Assembly (NCBI GenBank): GCA_945895265.1
Contig: CAMDEF010000080.1
Span: 1-6,339, forward strand
Length of the DNA: 6,339 nt
Reading direction: 5' to 3'
From: Bordetella parapertussis
Lineage (GTDB): Bacteria; Pseudomonadota; Gammaproteobacteria; Burkholderiales; Burkholderiaceae_B
The translations under genes and the position numbers were made by a program. Each line of letters begins with the position of its first letter. Positions within the stretch are counted from its first letter, which is position 1. Positions 1-5,491 of the stretch are shown piece after piece. The notes beneath the pieces were generated by a model, which did not search any database, was not told the DNA's origin, and saw only the letters and a list, made by a program, of their open reading frames with translations.

Positions 1-995
1 TGGTTTTGCACCATATGGCACGCTAGTTCAAAAGCTTGCTGCATTGCACCTGGGTTTGCCTTCCCTTGCCCAGCAATATCCACAGCCGTCCCATGGGCTG
101 GCGTAAGAATTGGTATGGGTAACCCTCCCTGAACGGTGACGCCACGCCAGAAGCCCATTAGCTTCATGGCGATTTGACCTTGATCGTGATACATCGTGAC
201 GATGCCATCGAATTGACGCTGTTCACCTTGCACTTTTAAAAATAATGTATCCGCAGCAAACGGACCTTGTACAGGGATCCCTTTCGCCTTCGCGCTTTGA
301 ACTGCAGGCGCAATGACGTCAATCTCCTCGCGTCCGAAGGATCCATTATCACCATTGTGAGGATTCAGACCACACACCGCAATACGTGGCGCCAATACCC
401 CGCTGTCGCGCATGGCGTCATATAGTAAGGTGATGGCTTGCTCTATGCTCGGAATCGTTAGCTGCATTGCCACATCTTTGTGGGCGATATGAGAGGTCAC
501 ACGCGAAGTCCACAAACCGTCCAGCACATTGAACTCGCTGATCGCCCCGGTAAAATTCAATCGTTCTGCAAACCAGTGCATTTCGTCAGGGGTATGCATA
601 CCAGCCAAATGCAAGGCATGCTTATTTAAGGGTGCAAAGACGATTGCGTCAGCAAGGTCCTGCGTTACAGCATCTAGCGCAATTTGCAAAGTTTGCATCG
701 TATAGCGACCCGACGCTTCGTTACACTCGCCGGCTCGAAATTCTGTGGTTCGACTCGTTTCGAATTCAAGTAGCGTGAGGCTTTGCGCATGCGAAACCGA
801 TGCCAAAGAATCAGCCCGAAAAAACGCTGTATGTTGGCCCGCAAGGCGCATGCCCTTTGTAACCTCTTTAGAATCAGCTATCAAAAGTATGTTGGCCATC
901 TTTAGTGTGCAAGGATCAGCGAGTAAACGCGCAACAAGCTCAGGACCGATTCCGGCAGGATCACCCAAAACGAGTGCAATGCGAGGCTTGATCAT
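1..995 (-). CDS. pdxA2: PdxA2-like 4-phospho-sugar-acid (4-hydroxythreonine-4-phosphate family) dehydrogenase, 3' end cut by window
   Basis: Seen: an uninterrupted minus-strand frame from ATG at 995 to the window edge, 331 codons with no stop, so only a few C-terminal residues are probably missing (family about 330 aa). Motifs in order are GDPAGIGPE (11-19), SRVTSHIAHKDV (about 164-175), GLNPHNGDNG (209-218), MYHDQGQIAMKL (268-279) and TPAHGTAVDIAG (298-309). H169, H213 and H270 align with the three metal-binding histidines of E. coli PdxA (H166, H211, H266). Known: PdxA enzymes are cytosolic, metal-dependent, NAD(P)-linked oxidative decarboxylases. The PdxA2 branch acts on D-threonate/D-erythronate 4-phosphate, giving dihydroxyacetone phosphate and CO2, together with a DUF1537 kinase. 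Inference: the sugar-acid operon favours PdxA2 over a vitamin B6 role; the kinase may lie beyond the left edge. The start is supported by AAGGAAG 8 nt upstream and by ATGA overlap with the preceding stop. Exact substrate is uncertain. Confidence 0.9.
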   Translation of the reverse strand, partial: MIKPRIALVLGDPAGIGPELVARLLADPCTLKMANILLIADSKEVTKGMRLAGQHTAFFRADSLASVSHAQSLTLLEFETSRTTEFRAGECNEASGRYTMQTLQIALDAVTQDLADAIVFAPLNKHALHLAGMHTPDEMHWFAERLNFTGAISEFNVLDGLWTSRVTSHIAHKDVAMQLTIPSIEQAITLLYDAMRDSGVLAPRIAVCGLNPHNGDNGSFGREEIDVIAPAVQSAKAKGIPVQGPFAADTLFLKVQGEQRQFDGIVTMYHDQGQIAMKLMGFWRGVTVQGGLPIPILTPAHGTAVDIAGQGKANPGAMQQAFELACHMVQN

Positions 996-2221
996 AAAGC
1001 CTGCTTCCTTTCAAAAGTTGTTGCTTGCCACATTTGTCGTTCCGTCAAGTTTCTTTGTAACGCACGAATTCCAAACGTCCAAGGTTTTATCTGGTTACAG
1101 TAATTGACGTGATTTAACAGGGCGCCGAGCGCATCGGTTTCAATGCGAACACTATCGCCAATTCGATGCGTAAAGCCACTGCCAAGGGCACCACGATCTT
1201 GTACAGGTGCGAACATTGTTCCCAAAAACAACATGCATCCATCAGGATATTGATGATGTCCCCCCATCGTCTGCGCAACAAGTTCGCTTGGATCGCGGCT
1301 AATTTTATTCATTGAACTTTCTCCGTGCATCACAAAACCGTCTTGACCACGAACCTCTAATTTCACCACACAACGTCTAATCGAATCCAAATCAAACGTG
1401 TTGTCAAACAACCGCAAAAAGGGGCCAATCGCACACGAGCCGTTGTTATCTTTTGCTTTACCCAAAAGTAAGGCGCTACGGCCTTCAATGTCACGCAAAT
1501 TGACATCATTACCCAAGGTTGCTCCCTTGATCCTACCTGAGCTATCGACAGCAAGGACAATCTCCGGTTCAGGATTGTTCCAAGACGAGCTAGGGTGAAT
1601 CCCAATCTCTGCGCCTAGACCGACCGCTGATAGTATCGGAGCTTTAGTAAATACCTCAGCATCTGGACCGATTCCGACTTCAAGGTATTGCGACCACATT
1701 CCCTGCTGAATCAAAAAGGCCTTTACCTCTTGCGCCTTTTCTGACCCAGGCACGATATCTGCTAACGAACCGCCTAATACGTCTAACACTTGCGTGCGTA
1801 TACTCAACGCGAGCGCAGGATTGCCTTTCGCTCGCTCCTCGATCACGCGTTCGATCAAACTCGAAGCAAACGTAACGCCAGCCGCCTTGATTACCTGAAG
1901 ATCGCAAGGTGCCAAAAAATGCGTTTGCATTATGCCTCGAGCAGATACTTTTGAATCTAACGTATGTTGCAAGACTGCTTGGATACTGCCGATATGTTTG
2001 CCTGGCACACTAGCGACGCTTTCCGCTGGATTCGGCTCTTCCAGCAAGTCGCTCATGGTTGGCCAATGCGCAGTCAAATCAAATACGCCGTCTTGGCGTA
2101 ACGCCACCACACAAGGTCCGCCATTTGGTGGGCTGGTCACTTGGGTACTCCACACTCGGCCCACCAAGGTGCCTGCCAATCCGTCTATTGGAAGATAATT
2201 TTGCGATGAAAAGTTTTCCAT
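992..2221 (-). CDS. Long fumarylacetoacetate hydrolase (FAH)-fold family protein, putative 2-keto-3-deoxy sugar acid dehydratase/hydrolase
   Basis: Seen: 409 aa from ATG 2221. The C-terminal half has the FAH fold signature: GVTFASS (115-121, cf. GVNYxxH in relatives), NNPEPEIVLAVD (215-226) with candidate metal ligands E218/E220, GNDVNLRDIEGR (237-248) with candidate ligand D239, CAIGPFL (263-269), FLGTMFAPVQDRG (332-344) and GFTHRIGDSVRI (349-360). The N-terminal ~110 residues are the longer cap typical of the ~390-aa subgroup. No signal peptide or membrane segment; cytosolic. Known: FAH-family enzymes use Mg2+/Mn2+ to cleave or dehydrate 2-keto acids, and some long members are reported as 2-keto-3-deoxypentonate dehydratases in bacterial non-phosphorylating pathways. 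Inference: it acts on the 2-keto-3-deoxy acid made by FucD. Start choice: an in-frame TTG at 2233 lies inside the end of fucD, but ATG 2221 follows the fucD stop by 2 nt and is preferred. No good Shine-Dalgarno is visible, suggesting translational coupling. Expression may suffer from the IS upstream. Confidence 0.85.
   Translation of the reverse strand: MENFSSQNYLPIDGLAGTLVGRVWSTQVTSPPNGGPCVVALRQDGVFDLTAHWPTMSDLLEEPNPAESVASVPGKHIGSIQAVLQHTLDSKVSARGIMQTHFLAPCDLQVIKAAGVTFASSLIERVIEERAKGNPALALSIRTQVLDVLGGSLADIVPGSEKAQEVKAFLIQQGMWSQYLEVGIGPDAEVFTKAPILSAVGLGAEIGIHPSSSWNNPEPEIVLAVDSSGRIKGATLGNDVNLRDIEGRSALLLGKAKDNNGSCAIGPFLRLFDNTFDLDSIRRCVVKLEVRGQDGFVMHGESSMNKISRDPSELVAQTMGGHHQYPDGCMLFLGTMFAPVQDRGALGSGFTHRIGDSVRIETDALGALLNHVNYCNQIKPWTFGIRALQRNLTERQMWQATTFERKQAL
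1004..1010 (-). promoter_or_regulatory. Ribosome binding site of pdxA2
   Basis: AAGGAAG on the minus strand lies 8 nt before the ATG at 995 and inside the end of the upstream FAH-family gene. It fixes the pdxA2 start. Together with the ATGA stop/start overlap (992..995) it indicates translational coupling of the two genes. Confidence 0.7.
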
Positions 2222-2223
2222 TT

Positions 2224-3117
2224 CTAGAGCCAAGCTTCGCCGTCAGGGTAAGAATATTTATCCAAACTATTTTTGTGAATTTCAATGCTGTAACCAGGTC
2301 GTTGTGGTGGCATATAACGTCCCCTTCGAATCACAACAGGCTCTACAAAATGCTCGTGCAAATGATCTACATATTCCAAAACACGATTATCGAGTGATGC
2401 TGAAACGGCTATGTAATCAAAGATTGATATGTGTTGCACATATTCGCACAATCCCACTCCGCCTGCATGCGGGCAGACGGGAACACCAAACTTTGCTGCC
2501 ATGAGAAGCACAATAAGAACCTCATTGAGGCCGCCTAACCGTGCTGCATCAACCTGACAAAAATCGATCGCTTTTGCTTGAAGCAATTGCTTGAACATCA
2601 CTCGGTTGTGACAGTGTTCACCGGTAGCTACACCAATTGGCTTTACACGCGCTCGGATACTTGCATGGCCTAGGATGTCATCTGGGCTTGTGGGCTCCTC
2701 GATCCACCAAGGATCAAAGGCGGCGAGCTTGCGCATATTGGTGATAGTCTCGTCGACATCCCACACTTGGTTAGCGTCCATCATGAGCTTTCTATCCCAA
2801 CCAATCTCTTCTCGCAAGATACTAGCGCGACGCATATCGTCGGCCAAATTGCCACCCACCTTTTGTTTAAAGTGCGTCCAACCCTCAGCGACTCCCTCGC
2901 GTGCCAAACGCCGAATTTTTTCTTCTGTATAGCCAAGCCACCCTGCTGAAGTCGTGTAGCCTGGGTAGCCCGCTTCCTGCATTTCACGTGAGCGAGTAGC
3001 CCTACCGGCCAGGTTTCTTCGTAACAACGCTAGAGCTTCTTCTGGGGTAATGGCGTCGGTCACAAATCTAAAGTCCAAACACGCCACCAACTCTTCAGGC
3101 GTCATATCTGCCAACAT
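2224..3117 (-). pseudogene. fucD: L-fuconate dehydratase, C-terminal fragment (catalytic barrel) downstream of an IS insertion
   Basis: Seen: 297 codons from ATG 3117 to TAG 2224, resuming the enolase-superfamily reading frame exactly where the fragment ending at 4977 stops. It carries the whole barrel: FKQKVGG, MMDANQVWD, WWIEEP, VATGEHCHNR, CQVDAARLGG, VCPHAGGVG and the family-typical tail YMPPQRPGYS...DGEAW. Counting from the intact gene's start, the acid/base lysines are K218 and K220, metal ligands D248, E274 and E301, and the general acid H351, matching the numbering I recall for X. campestris FucD. Known: FucD dehydrates L-fuconate to 2-keto-3-deoxy-L-fuconate and also accepts some related acids. 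Inference: alone it lacks the N-terminal capping domain that closes the active site and specifies substrate, so activity is unlikely. An in-frame TTG inside the IS (3132) or ATG 3117 could start it, but neither has a Shine-Dalgarno. The stop is 2 nt before the FAH-family ATG. Confidence 0.9.
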
Positions 3118-3119
3118 TT
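3116..3119. repeat. Target site duplication of the IS, left copy
   Basis: ATTT on the plus strand (AAAT in the fucD direction) directly abuts the left IS tip and is repeated at 4976..4979. Joining the fucD halves through one copy gives the contiguous codons TGG AAA ATG TTG, i.e. W-K-M-L, which fits the family consensus at this point. A 4-bp duplication is within the 3-5 bp range of IS3-family elements. Confidence 0.75.
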
Positions 3120-3147
3120 CGGAATTTTTCAAGCTAGTTGTCGCCTA
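3120..3147 (+). repeat. IS terminal inverted repeat, left (orfB side)
   Basis: Compared with the reverse complement of 4948..4975, 16 of 28 positions agree. The agreement is concentrated in TCA (positions 10-12 of the repeat), CTA (15-17), TGTCG (20-24) and TA (27-28). Spacing needs no gaps, which supports true terminal repeats despite the imperfect tip. Confidence 0.7.
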
Positions 3148-3155
3148 AATGTGGC

Positions 3156-4241
3156 TTAAGCTGCTTTTTTGATCAGTGGTTGGGCCTCTAAGGGTTGGTT
3201 GATTTCTATTCGCAGTGGCTTCTCAGGATTGAGATGCACCACCAGAACGGGTTTCCAGTTTCGCGTTTCACCGCTCCATCTCTCCGGGTTACGTGCCTTG
3301 GCTGCCTCATAAACCGTGACACGATTTTCGAGTAACGCTGTATCGATACCCTCATGACGTTGAACGGGTGTCACGAACTTGATGGCGCTGTGGCGGTGTT
3401 CAACGTTGTACCAGTTCGCAAAGGTGTTGACCCATGTTCGAGCGGCAGCGAGATTCTGGAAGGGGCGACGCGGATAGCTCGATTGATACTTCAGTGTTTT
3501 GAAGAGTGCTTCTGAGAAGGGGTTATCGTTGCTAACTGCAGGACGACTAAAGGATGGCATGACGCCGAGCTGCTCAAGCATGGCCCGCATCGTGACACCC
3601 TTCATTGGGCTGCCATTGTCAGAGTGCAAGGTCACTTGACCACGTGCAATGTTTTCTCGCTCGCAGATGTCACGAATCACTTCGCTGGCCCGCTCGCTGT
3701 TCTCCACGTCATAGACCTGCCAGCCAACGATCTTACGGCTATACAGATCGATGAACAGGTACAGATAAAAATACATACCTTGAACGCGACTCGGTAAATA
3801 AGTAATGTCCCAGCAGTAAATCTGTGCCGGTGCTGTGGCACTGAGCGCGCGGGGCTTGTGACGAGGTTTGGACGGCTTTGAGGCCGTGCGATGTTGAAGT
3901 TGTTTAGCGTCTTTTAAGACTCGGTAAAACGAAGACTCGGAGCCCACGAATTGCCCCTGATCAGCCAAGCGGGGCACGATCTGACTAGGCGACAGGTGGC
4001 CAAACTCATCAGAGTTAGCCACTGTCAGAATTCGCTGGCGCTCGAGCGTGGTGAGCTTGTTCTTGGGGTCTTGAACCCTTGAGCAGCGCAAATCACCAGC
4101 GTTTGCCTGGTCAGCTTGCCAGCGCTGCAACGTGCGCTCGCTCAATGAGATCACGTTACAGGCTCGCGCTTGCCGCGCACCCGCTACGATGGCTGCTGCC
4201 ACCAACGCCATAATCTTGTCGCGCTCTGGGATTGAGGTCAT
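3156..4241 (-). CDS. IS3-family transposase OrfB (DDE integrase catalytic subunit)
   Basis: Seen: 361 aa from ATG 4241, which overlaps the orfA stop as ATGA. The N-terminal ~50 residues form a helix-turn-helix-like segment (VISLSERTLQRW), followed by an HTH_21-like stretch (SPSQIVPRLADQG) and then the rve/RNase-H core. The catalytic triad is visible: D145 in YCWDITYL, D208 in LHSDNGSPMKG and E244 in NPFSEALFKTLKY, with 35 residues between the second D and the E. The C-terminal tail (WSGETRNW...LNPEKPLRIE) resembles that of many proteobacterial IS3 OrfB proteins. Known: it performs strand cleavage and transfer at the IS ends, usually as the OrfAB fusion. The frame stays open upstream of the ATG to the slippery site at 4271..4277, so both independent initiation and frameshift fusion are possible. 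A TTG at 4259 is a weaker alternative start. Confidence 0.93.
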   Translation of the reverse strand: MTSIPERDKIMALVAAAIVAGARQARACNVISLSERTLQRWQADQANAGDLRCSRVQDPKNKLTTLERQRILTVANSDEFGHLSPSQIVPRLADQGQFVGSESSFYRVLKDAKQLQHRTASKPSKPRHKPRALSATAPAQIYCWDITYLPSRVQGMYFYLYLFIDLYSRKIVGWQVYDVENSERASEVIRDICERENIARGQVTLHSDNGSPMKGVTMRAMLEQLGVMPSFSRPAVSNDNPFSEALFKTLKYQSSYPRRPFQNLAAARTWVNTFANWYNVEHRHSAIKFVTPVQRHEGIDTALLENRVTVYEAAKARNPERWSGETRNWKPVLVVHLNPEKPLRIEINQPLEAQPLIKKAA

Positions 4242-4726
4242 TTGCCCTCTTCGTCCCAAAGCTCGCGGAACTTTTTTTGCAGAACCAGCAACGCCGCCGC
4301 CTCCGCCAACGCCTTATCTTTGCGCAACACGTCGCGCTTGAGTATGGCGTTTTTATCTTTCAAATCGCGCAGCTCACGTCCGTTAGACGCAGCGTCTTGG
4401 CCCACCGCGCAAAACGCAGCTTTCCAATTGGTTAAATGATGGGCGTAGATACCTTTCTCGCGGCACCAAGCATGAAGCGCCTCGCCAGTCAGGCCATAAG
4501 TCTCATTCAAGGCCGACAATTGCTCTTCGCGAGTCCAGTCCTGGGGACTGCGCTCAGGACCCACTGGGGGAATACTGCGATCAATACCAGTTCTGTTTTT
4601 CATCCAGTATCTTAACGTGTGAACGTTGACGCCCAAGTCGTCAGCTACAGACGTAATTGATCGGCCTTCACGGTTGTAAGTTTTGAGCAAAGCTTGCTCT
4701 ACAAATGCTGCGGAATATCTGGTCAT
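4238..4726 (-). CDS. IS3-family transposase OrfA (DNA-binding, coiled coil)
   Basis: Seen: 162 aa from ATG 4726, with GAGG 9 nt upstream. A first helix-turn-helix occupies about residues 20-45 (GRSITSVADDLGVNVHTLRYW). A second possible one lies at about 66-105 (REEQLSALNETYGL...HHLTNWKAAF). A charged heptad stretch at about 116-155 (ELRDLKDKNAILKRDV and onward) looks like the leucine-zipper coiled coil of IS3 OrfA proteins. Known: OrfA binds the terminal repeats, multimerises through the zipper and regulates transposition. The longer possible frame beginning at 4876 runs through a large inverted repeat without family similarity, so I reject that start. The stop overlaps the orfB ATG by 4 nt. 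Expression is probably restricted by the leader hairpin at 4732..4767. Confidence 0.92.
   Translation of the reverse strand: MTRYSAAFVEQALLKTYNREGRSITSVADDLGVNVHTLRYWMKNRTGIDRSIPPVGPERSPQDWTREEQLSALNETYGLTGEALHAWCREKGIYAHHLTNWKAAFCAVGQDAASNGRELRDLKDKNAILKRDVLRKDKALAEAAALLVLQKKFRELWDEEGK
4271..4277 (-). promoter_or_regulatory. Programmed -1 ribosomal frameshift site (A AAA AAG)
   Basis: The minus strand reads CAA AAA AAG in the orfA frame (Q150-K151-K152), the canonical IS3-family slippery heptamer. The -1 frame after it is open (GTT CCG CGA GCT TTG and on) and is exactly the orfB frame, so slippage yields a continuous OrfAB. A 5-bp stem (GTTCC with GGGAC, one G-U pair) just downstream is a weak candidate stimulator. 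Frame arithmetic is seen directly; use of the site is inferred. Confidence 0.75.
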
Positions 4727-4731
4727 GATAA

Positions 4732-4767
4732 GTTGCCTCGACGATTGAAATAAATCATTGAGGCGAC
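4732..4767 (-). promoter_or_regulatory. Leader hairpin that can sequester the orfA ribosome binding site
   Basis: On the minus strand, GTCGCCTCAATGAT (4767..4754) can pair with ATCGTCGAGGCAAC (4745..4732) across an 8-nt loop, with 12 of 14 pairs including one G-U. The 3' arm contains the GAGG Shine-Dalgarno (4739..4736) of orfA and the 5' arm supplies the complementary CCTC. Known: IS10 and IS50 block translation of transposase from read-through transcripts in this way. Inference: the same logic here, because the candidate internal promoter would start transcripts after the 5' arm. Confidence 0.55.
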
Positions 4768-4777
4768 GACTAGCCAA
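4749..4777 (-). promoter_or_regulatory. Candidate transposase promoter
   Basis: TTGGCT (4777..4772) and TTTATT (4754..4749) on the minus strand are separated by 17 bp, each matching the sigma-70 consensus at 4 of 6 positions. The predicted start, around 4742, lies within the 3' arm of the leader hairpin. This is a weak promoter by sequence, as is usual for transposase genes, and is unproven. Confidence 0.35.
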
Positions 4778-4812
4778 GCTCAAAGTGTCGAGACTAAAAA
4801 ATAAAGCGCAAT

Positions 4813-4862
4813 GAGTCCGAGCGTTGCAGGTTCCGCTTCGCTCCACCTGCAACGCTCGGCTC
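4813..4862. repeat. Large perfect inverted repeat (15-bp arms) in the IS leader
   Basis: CCGAGCGTTGCAGGT (4817..4831) is the exact reverse complement of 4845..4859, around a 13-nt loop. The stem can be extended by GAG/CTC (4813..4815 with 4860..4862) if one T is bulged. It is GC-rich and very stable compared with its AT-richer surroundings. It lies between the IS right end and orfA and has no adjoining U-run on either strand, so it is not a typical intrinsic terminator. It could impede read-through, form a DNA cruciform, or be a REP-like or nested palindromic repeat. Confidence 0.85.
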
Positions 4863-4947
4863 CTGATTCGGGGCACAACTGTTGAAAATGAAAACGGTAC
4901 AAAAAACGCACTGCCAAGGACAACTGCTAACTTATTTCAAAAAAAAC

Positions 4948-4975
4948 TACACGACATGTAGTCTGACACAGGGGG
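4948..4975 (-). repeat. IS terminal inverted repeat, right (orfA side)
   Basis: The minus strand begins CCCCCTGTGTCAGACTACAT and continues through TGTCG, pairing without gaps with the left end (16 of 28 positions). An inner start at the TG of TGTGTCAG (4970) would look more like classic IS3 tips, but the fucD junction and the 4-bp duplication favour 4975. Confidence 0.7.
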
Positions 4976-4979
4976 ATTT
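4976..4979. repeat. Target site duplication of the IS, right copy
   Basis: ATTT on the plus strand, the partner of 3116..3119. The base outside it differs between the two sides, so the duplication cannot be 5 bp; 3 bp is possible but gives less symmetrical IS ends. Confidence 0.75.
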
Positions 4980-5425
4980 TCCAGACGGGCTTATTAACTG
5001 ACTTCGCCCACAGATCCCAAACGGCGTTAACAATCGCAGCCGTCGCCAAATGCATCACTCCTTTGTCTGGACCTAGCCAACGCAATTGACTATCGCTCGT
5101 CGTGATTTCGCGCCAAAAGGCACCCATATTTTCTGTCAACTCACCCAGCGTTCGTCCGACAACAAAATGTTGCAACGCCTTGATCGCGGCCACGCATATG
5201 TCGTTCCCACGCCCAATCGTGAAGGTCAACCCATGCCCCTCAAGGCCTTTTTCGCTATCGGTGTGCAATACGACATAGGCCGCTGAGTAGTCGGGCGCTG
5301 CGTTCATCGCATCTGACCCATCCAAGGTGCGCGAGGTTGGAAACCGAATATCTTTGACAGAAATAGAAGTTATTTTCATGTTGACGAGTGGTTGATAATG
5401 TTTGCAGGCTATTAATCGTAGATTC

Positions 5426-5461
5426 TTGATCGATAAACGTATAATCGTTTTATCTGATTAA
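5426..5461. promoter_or_regulatory. Candidate LysR operator and divergent promoter region
   Basis: The 112 bp between fucD (start 5379) and the regulator (start 5492) is AT-rich and holds one striking dyad. TTGATCGATAAACG (5426..5439) and CGTTTTATCTGATTAA (5446..5461) are inverted copies apart from two single-base insertions, around TATAAT (5440..5445). The core AAACG-N6-CGTTT (5435..5450) is perfect. Known: LysR regulators usually bind dyads between themselves and a divergent target and repress their own gene. Inference: the dyad is the regulator's site and TATAAT may be the -10 of lysR, though no good -35 lies 16-18 bp upstream. No strong fucD promoter is evident, which would suit an activator-dependent operon. 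Confidence 0.5.
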
Positions 5462-5491
5462 CCGATATGTTTTTTTATATTACTTGTACTG

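Larger units (their letters stand above)
3120..4975 (-). mobile_element. Complete IS3-family insertion sequence inside fucD (about 1,856 bp)
   Basis: Seen: imperfect terminal inverted repeats (3120..3147 and 4948..4975), flanking 4-bp direct repeats AAAT, and two overlapping transposase frames (orfA 4238..4726, orfB 3156..4241), both open and with key residues intact. The boundaries come from three agreeing lines: the fucD frame is lost and regained exactly there, the AAAT duplication, and the inverted repeats. The outermost five bases of the two ends match poorly, so the tips may be off by a few bases. The element has the same orientation as the operon and looks potentially mobile. Known: IS3 elements move by copy-out/paste-in using an OrfAB fusion made by -1 frameshifting. 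I do not assign a named IS or subgroup. Confidence 0.88.
4927..5379 (-). pseudogene. fucD: L-fuconate dehydratase, N-terminal fragment (capping domain) fused to an IS-encoded tail
   Basis: Seen: ATG 5379 starts a 150-codon frame. Residues 1-134 are genuine FucD: DYSAAYVVLHTD (30-41), GLEGHGLTFTIGRGND (45-60), TTSDSQLRWLGPDKGV (93-108), HLATAAIVNAVWDLWAK (110-126) and KPVWK (130-134). The last 16 residues come from the IS end, and the frame stops at 4927. Known: this region is the enolase-superfamily capping domain, which contributes substrate-specificity loops but no acid/base catalyst. Inference: the product is a dead fragment. Joined to the segment beginning at 3117 it gives a 431-residue protein, a normal FucD length. 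No other lesion is seen in either half, so the insertion looks recent. No convincing Shine-Dalgarno precedes the ATG; it is chosen because MKITSISVKDIRFPTS is the expected family N-terminus. Confidence 0.9.

Noticed and set aside
745..1107. Plus-strand open frame opposite pdxA2 and the FAH-fold gene
   Set aside because: It is antisense to two well-supported genes, crosses their junction and has no recognisable domain; the same applies to the other open frames opposite the operon and IS genes.
2222..2233. TTG start for the FAH-fold gene overlapping the fucD stop
   Set aside because: The ATG at 2221 is the stronger start codon and directly follows the fucD stop; the four extra residues show no family support.
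3118..3132. Start of a functional stand-alone gene for the fucD C-terminal part at TTG 3132
   Set aside because: The TTG and the first residues lie within the IS end, there is no Shine-Dalgarno, and the product would lack the capping domain; a broken gene explains it better.
4813..4862. Rho-independent terminator
   Set aside because: The stem is strong, but no T-run follows immediately on either strand; on the minus strand the nearest T-rich stretch begins more than 10 nt after the stem.
4727..4876. An upstream in-frame extension of orfA beginning at 4876
   Set aside because: It reads straight through the 15-bp inverted repeat and has no transposase-like residues, whereas ATG 4726 has a GAGG ribosome binding site and begins the family-typical sequence.
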